A DNA stretch of 54,386 nt, taken from Nitrospirales bacterium. GTDB taxonomy: Bacteria; Nitrospirota; Nitrospiria; Nitrospirales; UBA8639. A model generated the notes under the pieces. It did no database searches and was not told the origin of the DNA. It saw only the letters and a list, made by a program, of their open reading frames with translations. Where the stretch lies: the NCBI GenBank assembly GCA_029261275.1, contig JAJDBR010000144.1:1-54386 (forward strand), read 5' to 3'. This document shows positions 45,024 through 54,386 of this stretch, piece after piece (within the stretch, counting starts at the first letter, position 1; every line of letters starts with the position of its first letter). The translations under genes were made by a program, and so were the position numbers.

Positions 45024-45983
45024 TCAGAAGTGGACCTCTCGGAGGGAGTCCTGATGAGCAAGGAACCATTGGATTGTTTTCTGAAGTCCTTCTTGGAGTG
45101 AATGGTTGGCCGCAAAACCAAAGAGCTGCTTGGCTCGATTGACATCAAGACAGCGCCGTGGCTGACCATTGGGTTTCGACGTGTCCCAGGCAATGCTTCC
45201 TGGAAATCCCACCTCCGCTGCAATAAGAGTTGCGAGTTCTCGAATGGTAATTTCCGTTCCTGTTCCTAGGTTGACGGGGAGGCTCTGGTCGTATTCTTGG
45301 GCCGCAAGAAGAATGCCTTCTGCGGCATCCTCTACGTAGAGGAATTCTCTGCTGGGAGATCCATCTCCCCACAAGACAATCTGGGAACGACCGGCCTTTT
45401 TGGCTTCTGCGCATTTTCGGATCAAGGCTGGGATGACATGAGATGTTTGTAAGTCAAAGTTATCCCGAGGGCCAAAAAGGTTTACAGGAAATAATACAAC
45501 GGACGAAAAATTATACTGCTGGCGATAGGCTTGTGATTGGACAAGAAGCATCTTTTTTGCGAGACCATAAGGCGCGTTGGTTTCTTCAGGATACCCATTC
45601 CATAAATCATCTTCTTGAAACGGTATCGGAGTCAGGTTTGGATACGCGCAGATGGTAGCCAGGGCAACGAATTTTTTGATCTTCTGTTGGCGCGCAACTT
45701 CCATCAATTGCGTGCCCATCATCAGGTTGTCATAAAAAAATTTTCCAGCATTGGCTTGGTTGGCTCCGATCCCACCAACGCGTGCAGCAAGATGAAGCAC
45801 CATGTCTGGATGGGTATCCTCATACAAGCGTTTGACGGCCTCCATTTCGACAAGGTTGTAGTCTTTGCTTCGAGGGACAAAGATCTGTTGGCAGCCTCGC
45901 GCCTGGAGTTGTTCTACGACGAAGGATCCTAGAAATCCAGCGCCTCCCGTTACGACAATTCGCCTATCAGACCAATAGGACAA
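45024..45983 (-). CDS. fcl: GDP-L-fucose synthase
   Basis: Epimerase/reductase converting GDP-4-keto-6-deoxy-D-mannose to GDP-L-fucose with NADPH, 319 residues. [17 protein letters not shown] is the Rossmann motif, [17 protein letters not shown] a family hallmark, and YGLAKKM the catalytic YxxxK. The usual SSCIYP region reads LATICAYP, so the serine before Cys is Thr. [13 protein letters not shown] is the conserved mid-domain block. It begins with TTG two bases after the gmd stop, with AAGG upstream, so it is coupled to gmd. Together they make GDP-fucose for the glycan built by this locus. Confidence 0.93.
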   Translation of the reverse strand: MSYWSDRRIVVTGGAGFLGSFVVEQLQARGCQQIFVPRSKDYNLVEMEAVKRLYEDTHPDMVLHLAARVGGIGANQANAGKFFYDNLMMGTQLMEVARQQKIKKFVALATICAYPNLTPIPFQEDDLWNGYPEETNAPYGLAKKMLLVQSQAYRQQYNFSSVVLFPVNLFGPRDNFDLQTSHVIPALIRKCAEAKKAGRSQIVLWGDGSPSREFLYVEDAAEGILLAAQEYDQSLPVNLGTGTEITIRELATLIAAEVGFPGSIAWDTSKPNGQPRRCLDVNRAKQLFGFAANHSLQEGLQKTIQWFLAHQDSLREVHF

Positions 45984-45985
45984 GG

Positions 45986-47008
45986 TTACGCCTTTTTCGG
46001 TTGAGCGCCCTCGAGGCGTTCCCGTTCGAGGGATAAATCAGCATCGACCATCATGGCCGCTAACTCTTCAAATTTAACTTTTGGTTCCCATCCCAAGACG
46101 TGGCGTGCTTTTGACGCGTCTCCAATCAATAGATCGACTTCTGTGGGGCGATAATATTTGGGGTCAATTTTTACATGATTGCGCCAGTTGAGCTGTAGGC
46201 GACCAAATGCTACTTCAAGGAATTCTTTTACCGTATGGGTCTCGCCTGTGGCAATGACAAAGTCGTCAGGGACATCGGCCTGAAGCATGAGCCACATGGC
46301 CTGAATATAATCCCCGGCAAATCCCCAGTCACGTTTGGCGTCAAGATTTCCCAAAAAAAGATGCTCTTGAACGCCCAACTTAATACGAGCCGCTGCCTTG
46401 GTGATTTTTCGTGTCACAAACGTTTCGCCTCGCCGTGGAGACTCATGGTTAAATAGAATGCCATTGCATGCGAAGAGATTGTAGCCTTCCCTGTAATTCA
46501 CTGTAATCCAATAGGAATAGACCTTGGCGGCCCCATAGGGGCTTCTTGGATAAAACGGTGTGGTTTCCCGCTGGGGAACATCTTGGACTTTTCCAAACAT
46601 TTCACTTGAGGAAGCCTGATAGAATTTTGGCGTTAACCCAGACTCTCGGATCGCTTCAAGCAAACGGATGGTTCCGACTCCTGTGACTTCTGCTGTGTAT
46701 TCGGGGATATCAAAACTCACTCTGACATGACTTTGGGCACCGAGGTTATAGATCTCATCAGGCTGAACTGTGCGGAGAATACGATTTAGCGAACTGGCAT
46801 CATTCAAATCACCGAATACAAGCCGCAGATGAGGGTTAGGGACGTGGGGATCTTCATAGATCTGATCAATGCGGCCAGTGTTGAATGAGCTCGAACGCCG
46901 GATAATCCCATAGACCTCGTAGCCTTTAGCGAGTAGAAACTCAGCAAGGTACGAGCCATCTTGCCCAGTAATTCCTGTTATAAGCGCTTTTTTCATCGGT
47001 TTTTCCAT
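45986..47008 (-). CDS. gmd: GDP-mannose 4,6-dehydratase
   Basis: First committed step from GDP-mannose towards GDP-L-fucose (and GDP-rhamnose or GDP-perosamine). The 340 residues show [33 protein letters not shown], the catalytic SSSEMFGK and [10 protein letters not shown] (YxxxK), and [16 protein letters not shown], all typical of Gmd. It is followed directly by fcl on the same strand. MKKALITG at 46996 is an alternative start. The pair is transcribed against the rest of the locus. Confidence 0.95.
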   Translation of the reverse strand: MEKPMKKALITGITGQDGSYLAEFLLAKGYEVYGIIRRSSSFNTGRIDQIYEDPHVPNPHLRLVFGDLNDASSLNRILRTVQPDEIYNLGAQSHVRVSFDIPEYTAEVTGVGTIRLLEAIRESGLTPKFYQASSSEMFGKVQDVPQRETTPFYPRSPYGAAKVYSYWITVNYREGYNLFACNGILFNHESPRRGETFVTRKITKAAARIKLGVQEHLFLGNLDAKRDWGFAGDYIQAMWLMLQADVPDDFVIATGETHTVKEFLEVAFGRLQLNWRNHVKIDPKYYRPTEVDLLIGDASKARHVLGWEPKVKFEELAAMMVDADLSLERERLEGAQPKKA

Positions 47009-47831
47009 AAGTGGGAAGGCGATTATTGCTTTTTGAAATAATTTTGTCTAGTCTCCGTTTTGACATTTGCTAACTACTAAATGAATGGTACGCATAAGTC
47101 TTTCAATATGATTAGTCCAGGCCCCATCGGTAGAAAAAGGCATTGTTTATCTGGATTAAGACTGTCAGCGTAAACTGGTGGATGTAGCGCGGATTGCTGT
47201 GCCTTAGCATGGAGTAGATGTAGGGGACAAGATTTCAATGAACCGTGGCATCCTTGTCAGTATGATTTGGTGTATGCAACGAAATATCGTTTGAAGATTA
47301 GCAACGCGGGCGCAAATGAATTTTCTACGGAATTGACTACGAAACATTTAGAAAACATTATTTTGAGCTTGAGAATTTATGTATGACGATGACAGGGATC
47401 AGGCCAAAATTCTGGTATCGATCTCACTAAAAATATTTGTGAGTATCTGTGGTACGGCTCATCAAAAGCGAACGCCAATTGCAAGCTTAAGGGTACGTTT
47501 CTGTCTTTGAAGGCAAGCCATTGGAGGATGATCTTTGAGTGATCCGTGAGTTTTTTGTTCGACAATTTGCCCCCCTTCAGTTGTCCTATCTTGGCCCCTT
47601 AAACGCCAAAGTCAGGAAGACGAAGTCCAACCGAAAATTTAGCTGTGATGAACCCGCCAGCGGCAGGTGGCAGAATTTCACTGCATGAAATTGCCCTGAA
47701 ATTCTCTCGAATGCCTACTGGGCATAAACACCGCATTTGCAAGTTTCTTACTCTTCAATGAAGGCTTCTTTTATCTTATGGCTGTCTCAATTCTATGTAG
47801 CCTCATGGAAACCACCAGGAGAAGAAAAGAT
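47009..47831. other. Gene-poor region with a probable decayed tnpA
   Basis: About 820 bases upstream of both gmd (minus) and the carbamoyltransferase (plus), so it must hold both promoters. Apart from the IS200-like remnant at 47245-47475 I see no gene; the 62-residue minus ORF at 47377-47565 has no ribosome-binding site. Confidence 0.45.
47245..47475 (+). pseudogene. Decayed IS200/IS605-type transposase fragment (possible)
   Basis: One frame reads QYDLVYATKYRLK, similar to the HLVFxTKYRRK start of TnpA. After a frame change at about 47382 it reads YDDDRDQAKILVSISLKIFV then SICGTAHQK, which parallels the D-x-D-H-x-H-x-LVSxPPKxxVSKxVGTxK region around the catalytic HUH. The two histidines have become Gln and Lys. 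With a stop, a frameshift and lost catalytic residues this would be a dead copy. Alignment is by eye and short, so the call is tentative. Confidence 0.4.
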
Positions 47832-49577
47832 ATGATCATTCTTGGGTTGAACGCCTATCATGCAGATTCTTCCGCTTGTCTGGTACAGAACGGACAACTT
47901 GTGGCCGCTGCAGAAGAGGAACGTTTTCGGCGTATAAAACATTGGGCTGGATTCCCTCGATTAGCAATCGAGTACTGCCTTCAGGAAGCAAAAATTTCCC
48001 TAGGAGAGGTGAATCATATTGCCATAAATAGCAATCCCAAAACGAACCTTCTCCGAAAGACATGGTACAGCCTTGTCACACGACCAGACTGGCGAATAAT
48101 CATCGATCGGGCGAGGAATGCCCGCCAACGGATGTCTATAGCAGATACCTTGTCCAAAGAATTTCCAGGACAGTCCTGTAGCGCCACCGTACATCATATT
48201 GAACACCATCTTGCTCACGTGGCCTCAAGTTTTTTTGTGTGTCCATTTGAGGAAGCTGTTGTCTTGTCTGTGGATGGGTTTGGAGATTTTGCCAGCGCGG
48301 CCTGGGGTGTTGGAAAAGGCGGTTCCATTAGTCTGGAGAAAAAAGTATTTTTCCCCCATTCCCTTGGCATTTTCTACCAAGCGATGACCCAGTATCTTGG
48401 TTTTCCTCATTACGGGGACGAATACAAGGTAATGGGACTAGCTCCCTATGGACAACCTGAGTTTCGTTGTGAAATGGAAACCATAGTCCGAAAACAGAGT
48501 GACGGCGCGTTTGAGCTAGCCTTGGAATTCTTTCGTCATCACAATCAAAAAATTGAGTACAAGTGGAATAATGGTATTCCAGTAATTGGCCAATTGTTTG
48601 CCAAACCGTTAGAGGAGTTGTTGGGCCCAGCCCGCAAGGAAGGGGAACCGTTAGAGCAGAAGCATAAAGATATGGCTCGTTCTGTACAATGGATGTATGA
48701 GGAGGCACTCTTCCATCTTTTAAATAAGTTACACGCCCGTTATAGGCTTGATTCGCTTGCTTTAGCTGGAGGGTGCGCCATGAACTCTGTCGCCAACGGG
48801 AAAATATATGCCAGGACTCCTTTCAAGCGAGCATACATCCAGTCAGCCGCAGGAGATGCCGGTGGTGCCATCGGCGCAGCTTTTTCGGTCTGGTGTACCC
48901 TGTCCGGTGGCAAACGAAACTTCGTCATGGACCACGCATACTGGGGACCCCACTTCTCCATGGCTAATATTGAAACGTTGCTTGATGCCGAAGCGCTGCG
49001 GTTGGGTCAAGCAGGATGTCGCGTGATAAAGGTCACTGAAGATCTACTGGTGAAACAAACGGCGAAAGCCATAGCCGATGGTTTGGTGGTCGGGTGGTTC
49101 CAAGACCGCATGGAATGGGGGCCACGAGCTTTAGGGAACCGCTCAATCCTCGGCGATCCGCGTCGAGATGACATGAAAGATATTTTGAACTTAAAAATTA
49201 AACGCCGTGAGTCCTTTCGGCCATTTGCTCCATCTATTGTTCGTGAAGCGGTGAGTGAATGGTTCGAGACCGACGACGATGTACCTTTCATGATGAAAGT
49301 CTTTCAGGTCAGAGAAAACAAACGCACACAGATTCCCACAGTTACCCACGTGGATGGCTCAGGTAGACTTCAAACCGTTTGCCAAAAGGTGAATCCCAGA
49401 TATCATCGATTACTCAAAGAGTTCGAATCATTAACCCATGTTCCAATTATTCTCAATACTTCATTCAATGAGAATGAGCCTGTGGTGTGTCAACCGCAAG
49501 AAGCCCTTGATTGTTTTTTGCGGACTCGCATGGACGTATTGGTCCTGGGTGATCATTATATCGAACGGCTATCCTGA
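47832..49577 (+). CDS. Carbamoyltransferase, NodU/CmcH family
   Basis: A 581-residue enzyme transferring a carbamoyl group from carbamoyl phosphate, through an adenylate, to a hydroxyl of a sugar or antibiotic. It starts MIILGLNAYHADSSACLV; I use ATG 47832 because AGGAGAAG lies upstream and the family begins there. HHIEHHLAHVASSFF holds the metal-binding histidines of the kinase-like (Kae1-type) domain, VLSVDGFGDF the metal/ATP Asp, and LALAGGCAMNSVANGKI another signature. FQDRMEWGPRALGNRSILGDPR belongs to the C-terminal domain. In this locus it probably carbamoylates the exported glycan. Confidence 0.92.
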   Translation: MIILGLNAYHADSSACLVQNGQLVAAAEEERFRRIKHWAGFPRLAIEYCLQEAKISLGEVNHIAINSNPKTNLLRKTWYSLVTRPDWRIIIDRARNARQRMSIADTLSKEFPGQSCSATVHHIEHHLAHVASSFFVCPFEEAVVLSVDGFGDFASAAWGVGKGGSISLEKKVFFPHSLGIFYQAMTQYLGFPHYGDEYKVMGLAPYGQPEFRCEMETIVRKQSDGAFELALEFFRHHNQKIEYKWNNGIPVIGQLFAKPLEELLGPARKEGEPLEQKHKDMARSVQWMYEEALFHLLNKLHARYRLDSLALAGGCAMNSVANGKIYARTPFKRAYIQSAAGDAGGAIGAAFSVWCTLSGGKRNFVMDHAYWGPHFSMANIETLLDAEALRLGQAGCRVIKVTEDLLVKQTAKAIADGLVVGWFQDRMEWGPRALGNRSILGDPRRDDMKDILNLKIKRRESFRPFAPSIVREAVSEWFETDDDVPFMMKVFQVRENKRTQIPTVTHVDGSGRLQTVCQKVNPRYHRLLKEFESLTHVPIILNTSFNENEPVVCQPQEALDCFLRTRMDVLVLGDHYIERLS

Positions 49578-49740
49578 TTCGCATGACCGTAGCAATTAGA
49601 GCATGTTCTATAAACCAGCTCCGGACGTCAATGATTTCCTGTAGTAATCGGATCACTGATATGGGGGAAGCCTACCCTCTTAGAGAAATGGAGATTATTC
49701 TCAGAAAATTCGAGCTGAATAACTGCTCTATACATCCCTC

Positions 49741-50970
49741 ATGAACAAATTAATTTTCGTCAATCGATATTTTTCACCCGACCACTCGGCCACCAGTCAA
49801 CTCCTCACAGATCTTGCGACGCATCTGGCCACCCATCTTTGCTCCAAAAAATTTCAAATCCATGTAGTCACCAGTGGCCAGATTTACGATGATCCCTCCG
49901 CTCGGTTACCGAATGTGGAGATGGTAGGAGGGGTGCATGTCAAGAGAGTGTGGACATCACGATTCGGACGCCGACATTTGGCTTCACGAACAATTGATTA
50001 TGTTACATTCTATGTCAGTGCGGCATGGTTTCTAGCCAAGTTAATCAAGTTTGGGGACATCATCATCGTAAAAACGGATCCCCCTCTTATTTCAGTGGTC
50101 GCCGCGGCGGTGGTACGATTCCGTGGAGGCAGGCTGATCAATTGGATCCAAGATTTGTTTCCGGAAATCGCAAGAGCCCTTGGTGTTCCTGGAAACAAGT
50201 GGACCGATCGATTTCTGTGTCGATTAAGGAATTTTTCACTCCATTCTGCCAGATATAATGTGGTACTTGGTAACCGCATGGCCCAGAGGCTAATCGGAAA
50301 TGGAATTCGGCCGGATACGATTAAAGTGATACATAATTGGGCTGATAGTAATGAGATTTCCCCGATAGATCGGAATGTCAATCCCCTTAGAAAGAGTTGG
50401 GGGCTTGAGAATAAATTCGTTGTTGGGTATTCAGGAAATATGGGACGGGTTCACGAGTTTGAAACAATCTTGAAGGCAGCACAAATATTAGACAAGGTAG
50501 ATGATATTCAATTTATTTTCATAGGAAGCGGGGCGCAGCGAGCATGGCTCGGAGCTGAAGTTCAGAGAAGAAAACTGAAAAATATTTTCTTTAAACCATA
50601 CCAACCACGGGATGGCCTTAACCTAAGCCTCAATGTTCCGGACATTCATCTCATTTCGTTGCTACCCGCAATGGAAGGCCTGATTGTGCCGAGCAAGTTT
50701 TATGGTATCGCGGCAGTAGGCCGGCCAACGATTTATGTGGGTGATCACAATGGAGAGATACCAAGTATTCTAAAAGCAGCAACATGTGGCTACATAGTAT
50801 CGATCGGGGATAGCAGTGGGCTTGCAGACAGGGTATTAGAACTGTCGCAAGACTTGGAGCGAGCAAAAAATATGGGTGAACAGGCACGTGCGATTTTCAA
50901 TCAACAATATGAAAAGCGGCATGCATTCGCCGCTTGGGAACTCCTACTGAGCCAAGCGGGCAACGGCTAG
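49741..50970 (+). CDS. Glycosyltransferase family 4 (WcaI-like)
   Basis: A 409-residue GT-B glycosyltransferase. The N-terminal domain starts NKLIFVNRYFSPDHSATSQLLTDLA, typical of WcaI/fucosyltransferase-like members that act on lipid-linked or nucleotide sugars. VVGYSGNMGRVHEFETILKAAQIL opens the C-terminal donor-binding domain and MEGLIVPSKFYGIAAVGRP is the acidic/KxYG donor site region. A hydrophobic stretch near 90-120 may attach it to the membrane. Given the gmd/fcl pair nearby, a GDP-sugar donor is plausible but unproven. Confidence 0.87.
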   Translation: MNKLIFVNRYFSPDHSATSQLLTDLATHLATHLCSKKFQIHVVTSGQIYDDPSARLPNVEMVGGVHVKRVWTSRFGRRHLASRTIDYVTFYVSAAWFLAKLIKFGDIIIVKTDPPLISVVAAAVVRFRGGRLINWIQDLFPEIARALGVPGNKWTDRFLCRLRNFSLHSARYNVVLGNRMAQRLIGNGIRPDTIKVIHNWADSNEISPIDRNVNPLRKSWGLENKFVVGYSGNMGRVHEFETILKAAQILDKVDDIQFIFIGSGAQRAWLGAEVQRRKLKNIFFKPYQPRDGLNLSLNVPDIHLISLLPAMEGLIVPSKFYGIAAVGRPTIYVGDHNGEIPSILKAATCGYIVSIGDSSGLADRVLELSQDLERAKNMGEQARAIFNQQYEKRHAFAAWELLLSQAGNG

Positions 50971-51263
50971 CAATCCCACTAACCTCTCATTCCGGACTGA
51001 ATGCCACGATCTGACAGGAAAGCGTAAATGATGCGCCAGGTTAAATTAGATTTCATGCACACCTCAGCATTCAACCTGCTTCCATAATGAATACTCGCTA
51101 TTGTTGCCTCTCTAGTGATAACGGCACAGAACTCGTGAATCATGGTTTATCCGCATTTCTCATTCTAAAGGCGATCAACGCAGTCTGCACTAAACCAGGA
51201 TAAATTCTCAAGTGCTCTATGGTCAGATATGTTGGAGAGGCAAATAGGAAGCACCCATCAGCA

Positions 51264-52517
51264 ATGAAGAAACTGTCAATAAATTTATTGCTAAGTTATT
51301 CATCTGCCCTCCTCAGTTTTTTCATCATTTTACTATTGGCTCGCCTATTGGGCGCCGAGAATTTTTCTTGGGTCGCGCTCGGGCTCGCAGTAGGAGTGTT
51401 TGTCACTCCCCTTATTAACCTCGGTAGCGATAGAACGTTCGTTCGAGATGCCGTAGGAACAGCAGATACCGTGGACAATATGGCTGCGTCGAATTTCGGT
51501 CAGCGACTGTTTGTTTGTTTGGGAGTCTCAATAGTACTTGTCGTTGCAAGCAATCTTTACACAAGCAATATTGCTGATGCCATTTCTATGGTTAGTCTCT
51601 CACTATGGGCAGGCCTATTAGGTTTATATCCTACGTCGTGGTTTGATTATTCGCATGACACGAGACGACAGAATGTTTTGGGCCTCAGCGAGCGTGTTTG
51701 CAATTTGCTACTGATTGGTATGCTATATCTCTATACTCAAGACGTGTCTGAGACATTTTTGATAGGCCTACTCCTCCTAATCAGTAGAATATTTTTCATA
51801 TGTTTGCAGATGAAATCATGGTGGGCACGTCACGCATGCATCAACTTCCAACTAAAGCTATCTCCACCAAAGCGAAATGGGGATGGCATAAATTTCCACA
51901 TTACCATTGCAGGCGTTGCAAATTCTTGTGTGACGCATGGCAGTCAACTCATTTTAGCGGCAAATAATGATCCAGTGGAGTTGTCCTCGTATAGCTTAGC
52001 ATTTCAGATCATGGCCATAATATTCTTATTTCAGGGACAGGTTATACGTTTGAGTAATAGGACGATTGCAGAAGCATGTAGATCAAAAAGCGGAGCCCTC
52101 CGTTCCCTAATCTATAATGCCAGTTTTCTCTTTGCGGGTTCCGCTTTTCTGGCAATTGGTGCATGGACAGCCATTCAGTTCTTACCACAATTCCTGGCCG
52201 ATCTTCGTTTTGATGTCATGTCTCAATATTCACCGATCCTTTGTATTTGGGTAGTGATAGCGGGCGTGGGAATGTCTATCACACAACATAATATAGCCTT
52301 GAATCAAGAGTCTTTCTATTTGGGTCTGGCGATAATTGGAGGTGTCTTCTCTCTGCTGCTCGGCCTGGTGTTTGTTCCTGATTACGGGGCCTATGCCGGG
52401 GCCTTGATTCTCTTAACTATTAGTAGCCTTATGATTCTCGCTAATTTCCTGCGGTTGCTCTATATAATAAATGCAAGGAAAGAACCAGATTTAGAAAGTT
52501 ACACCGCGGTCAGCTGA
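51264..52517 (+). CDS. Polysaccharide flippase (Wzx/MATE-like)
   Basis: A 417-residue membrane protein with about 12 hydrophobic helices, beginning MKKLSINLLLSYSSALLSFFIILLLARLLGAENFSWVALGLA, the usual start of PST/Wzx flippases, in which the LLGAExFxxxAL segment is conserved. It would translocate undecaprenyl-linked repeat units across the inner membrane. I prefer ATG 51264 over the track's 51219, whose extra 15 residues are polar and basic. No Wzy polymerase is recognised in the window. Confidence 0.82.
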   Translation: MKKLSINLLLSYSSALLSFFIILLLARLLGAENFSWVALGLAVGVFVTPLINLGSDRTFVRDAVGTADTVDNMAASNFGQRLFVCLGVSIVLVVASNLYTSNIADAISMVSLSLWAGLLGLYPTSWFDYSHDTRRQNVLGLSERVCNLLLIGMLYLYTQDVSETFLIGLLLLISRIFFICLQMKSWWARHACINFQLKLSPPKRNGDGINFHITIAGVANSCVTHGSQLILAANNDPVELSSYSLAFQIMAIIFLFQGQVIRLSNRTIAEACRSKSGALRSLIYNASFLFAGSAFLAIGAWTAIQFLPQFLADLRFDVMSQYSPILCIWVVIAGVGMSITQHNIALNQESFYLGLAIIGGVFSLLLGLVFVPDYGAYAGALILLTISSLMILANFLRLLYIINARKEPDLESYTAVS

Positions 52518-52684
52518 AACATACAGGTGTCGCTCGCAAATATTGGACTATGAACTTTAGGTAGCATTGTAGATAAGCTGCCGCTAAACCTAATTATTGA
52601 TAGTTTTAACCAACTTCGGACGTGACTCAGGTTTAGCGTTGTTAAAAACACCAGTGGGAAATCGTGGAGGTATACAAAACGTAA

Positions 52685-53977
52685 ATGTCGTACCATTGGG
52701 ATGATGAAAGTCAGGCATGGCTCCAAGCAGAGGACAAGAAAACAAGCGTGGTTCGTGCACGATGTATTCGCCTTGCGCCAGAGAAATACGCTGCCTCCGT
52801 CATGCCGCATCAATTTTGGCTCGATATTTTCCAGGATTTACTTCATGAACTATTGGAGTCGTACATGAATGGAGGGGGGCTTCGCTGGCAAGATCGTTTG
52901 CTTCAGCGCCCAATGGAAGCTCCTCATGGGTGGGTCGCTGTTGGGGTGCAAAAGGCTTGGGAGTTGGCAGTCAATAAACTCAAGGAGGATTGCAGGCCGT
53001 TCCAAGTGGCAACCCAAGGTATACCTGAAAGACTAGCTAACCTCTATGAACTGCTGGAAAGACAGATCGCATTGCATCCATGTAAGGGACCTAAGATGAG
53101 CGTGCATCTTGCTGGAGAAAACCATCTCGATCCACATCCACAGCTTACTCTGATTCAAAGAATATTCTCCGAGATAGAAACTTCGAATCAATTGCAAACG
53201 ATGCTATTGGTTCAGGGCAGCGTAGGAACACGGCAGCAGATTGGGTACAGCGATCTTGATTTATGGATGATCGTGTCGAATGAGGCCCTTGCGAACCCTC
53301 ATAAGTTGCGGGAGCTTGCCAAAGCCACGTTTCGAATCAACCGTTGCTTGAGTGCATTCGATCCTCTACAACATCATGGTGTTATGCTTTCCTCTCAGAT
53401 CGATATGTATCGCTATAGGGAATCGTATTTACCGGTTGCTGCTATAGCAAAGGCAAGTTCTCTTTCTCCTGGGCAAGGCTCGAAGCTCGTCTTCCATGTA
53501 ACACCTTCTTCGCTCGGTTCGGGAATGTCCTACTTCAACATGTTGTCTTATTTACGAAGCATCGTTGAGAAGGGGACAGAAATTCGAACGCCGTTCGCGA
53601 TTAAGAGTGTATTAAGCTGTATCATGTTGCTACCGGCGCTATTCGAAGGAGCAATGGGACGTCCAACCTTCAAAGGGGATTCCTTCGATCGAGTCGAAAA
53701 GATTGTTCCTTTCGATATTTGGTCGATCATGACCGAGGTAAGCGTCGTTCGAGAACGCTGGAACTATCGTCCGCCGCTTCTAGTTAATGTGGTTCAAACC
53801 TACGTCCGCAACCCGTTTGTGTTTCAATACCTTTTACGGCGAGGGTTGTCTGGAAATTTAAATCATGCCTATGATCGTCAACTGCCAAGCAATTGGCAGC
53901 AGCGATCACTGGCGCTTGCGGAGTACCTTTGGGAGCACCTATGTCAATCACCGACGACGTCATTAAGCGTGACATAG
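52685..53977 (+). CDS. Nucleotidyltransferase-fold protein in polysaccharide locus (430 aa)
   Basis: A 430-residue soluble protein. In the middle lies LLVQGSVGTRQQIGYSDLDLWMIV, the pol-beta-type nucleotidyltransferase signature: Gly178-Ser179, then the Asp190-x-Asp192 metal pair. The flanking parts are helical and unfamiliar; the N-terminal 150 residues have no recognised domain. An in-frame stop directly precedes ATG 52685, so the start is fixed. The 3' end overlaps the next gene by 37 bases. In this setting it may modify a glycan, a lipid carrier or an RNA; substrate unknown. Confidence 0.7.
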   Translation: MSYHWDDESQAWLQAEDKKTSVVRARCIRLAPEKYAASVMPHQFWLDIFQDLLHELLESYMNGGGLRWQDRLLQRPMEAPHGWVAVGVQKAWELAVNKLKEDCRPFQVATQGIPERLANLYELLERQIALHPCKGPKMSVHLAGENHLDPHPQLTLIQRIFSEIETSNQLQTMLLVQGSVGTRQQIGYSDLDLWMIVSNEALANPHKLRELAKATFRINRCLSAFDPLQHHGVMLSSQIDMYRYRESYLPVAAIAKASSLSPGQGSKLVFHVTPSSLGSGMSYFNMLSYLRSIVEKGTEIRTPFAIKSVLSCIMLLPALFEGAMGRPTFKGDSFDRVEKIVPFDIWSIMTEVSVVRERWNYRPPLLVNVVQTYVRNPFVFQYLLRRGLSGNLNHAYDRQLPSNWQQRSLALAEYLWEHLCQSPTTSLSVT

Positions 53978-54386
53978 ATGATTACGAACGAGCGACACAA
54001 GCCGAAATAGAGCAGCTCAGAAGGTCGCCCGCGGTTGTATCCATCTATTCAACAGGGATGATCAAAGCCCCGGGGATTTCTGACCTAGATTTGATAGTAG
54101 TGCTTGATCTCGACCGAACTCAGGGAAGTTTGCGCCAGGACCTTAAACACTCTTTGGTCACAGCCTACGATCCATACATAAGAATGCATCCGATCTTTGT
54201 TGTCTCTCCCGCACTTTTTCAGAATGTGCGGTGGCTTGCCGACCTCAGTACCCTTGAGTGTGTCTACGGAGAAGACATCGCTGTTGATCCAGTCCCCGAA
54301 CAATATGCGGAAATTCTTCGAGCGATCTCTGTGTTGGAAATCGGCACTCATAAGCTCTTTGCGATGCGACAAATGCTCTTGAGCAA
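53941..54386 (+). CDS. Second nucleotidyltransferase-like protein, partial
   Basis: Missing from the ORF track because it runs off the right edge (148 full codons visible). ATG 53941 has GGGAG upstream and lies within the end of the previous gene, indicating coupling. The product starts MSITDDVIKRDIDDYERATQ and contains VSIYSTGMIKAPGISDLDLIVVLD, the same region as the nucleotidyltransferase motif of its neighbour: DLD is kept, but the Gly-Ser is Thr-Gly. It could be an active relative with an altered loop or a non-catalytic partner. The C-terminus is outside the window. Confidence 0.7.
   Translation, partial: MSITDDVIKRDIDDYERATQAEIEQLRRSPAVVSIYSTGMIKAPGISDLDLIVVLDLDRTQGSLRQDLKHSLVTAYDPYIRMHPIFVVSPALFQNVRWLADLSTLECVYGEDIAVDPVPEQYAEILRAISVLEIGTHKLFAMRQMLLS

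Overview
The window looks like a chromosomal segment of a Gram-negative, moderate-GC bacterium. The order ilvB-ilvN-ilvC-psd-pssA-leuA-leuB-asd, with gltX next to tRNA-Gln and abundant lipoprotein, NHL and exopolysaccharide genes, best fits a Nitrospira-like member of Nitrospirota. That placement is inference from gene order and protein style; there is no rRNA or marker gene here to settle it.

Layout. (1) 1-10.9 kb, mostly minus strand: a DHH phosphoesterase cut by the left edge, an RmlD-like reductase, L-threonine aldolase (plus), two tiny conserved-looking proteins, a YifB/ComM-type AAA ATPase, an operon of a kinase-like membrane protein that has lost catalytic residues plus two related multi-pass proteins (the last apparently frameshifted), and BioF. 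(2) 11.1-25.9 kb, mostly plus strand: a long biosynthetic run for branched-chain amino acids (ilvB, ilvN, ilvC, leuA, leuB), phosphatidylethanolamine (psd, pssA), the aspartate pathway (asd), an NHL propeller protein, a SpoIID-domain protein and queA. A SurA-N-like membrane protein lies on the minus strand, followed by gltX. (3) 25.9-36.15 kb, accessory: an intact tRNA-Gln(CTG) is followed by two further copies of its 3' half at about 32.2 and 36.1 kb, as expected of stacked integration events at a tRNA attachment site. The two intervals carry a small ribbon-helix-helix operon, a secreted beta-helix protein, a rearranged IS30-type element, a MITE-like element, a trypsin/FGE fusion, a large lipoprotein with a zinc-protease motif, and at least four copies of a short degenerate repeat. 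(4) 36.2-54.4 kb: two small envelope proteins, then a cell-surface polysaccharide locus. It comprises an ExeA-like ATPase fused to two LysM-like repeats, a BY-kinase-like protein without the P-loop lysine, a Wzz-type co-polymerase, a WecA/MraY-type initiating transferase, fcl and gmd for GDP-L-fucose, a carbamoyltransferase, a GT4 glycosyltransferase, a Wzx-type flippase and two nucleotidyltransferase-fold proteins, the second cut by the right edge.

Two real genes are absent from the ORF track because they run off the window (1-816 minus and 53941-54386 plus), and a 49-residue RHH gene (26758-26907 minus) was too short for it. Many track ORFs begin at upstream TTG/GTG codons; I moved starts where a Shine-Dalgarno site or family length argued for it.
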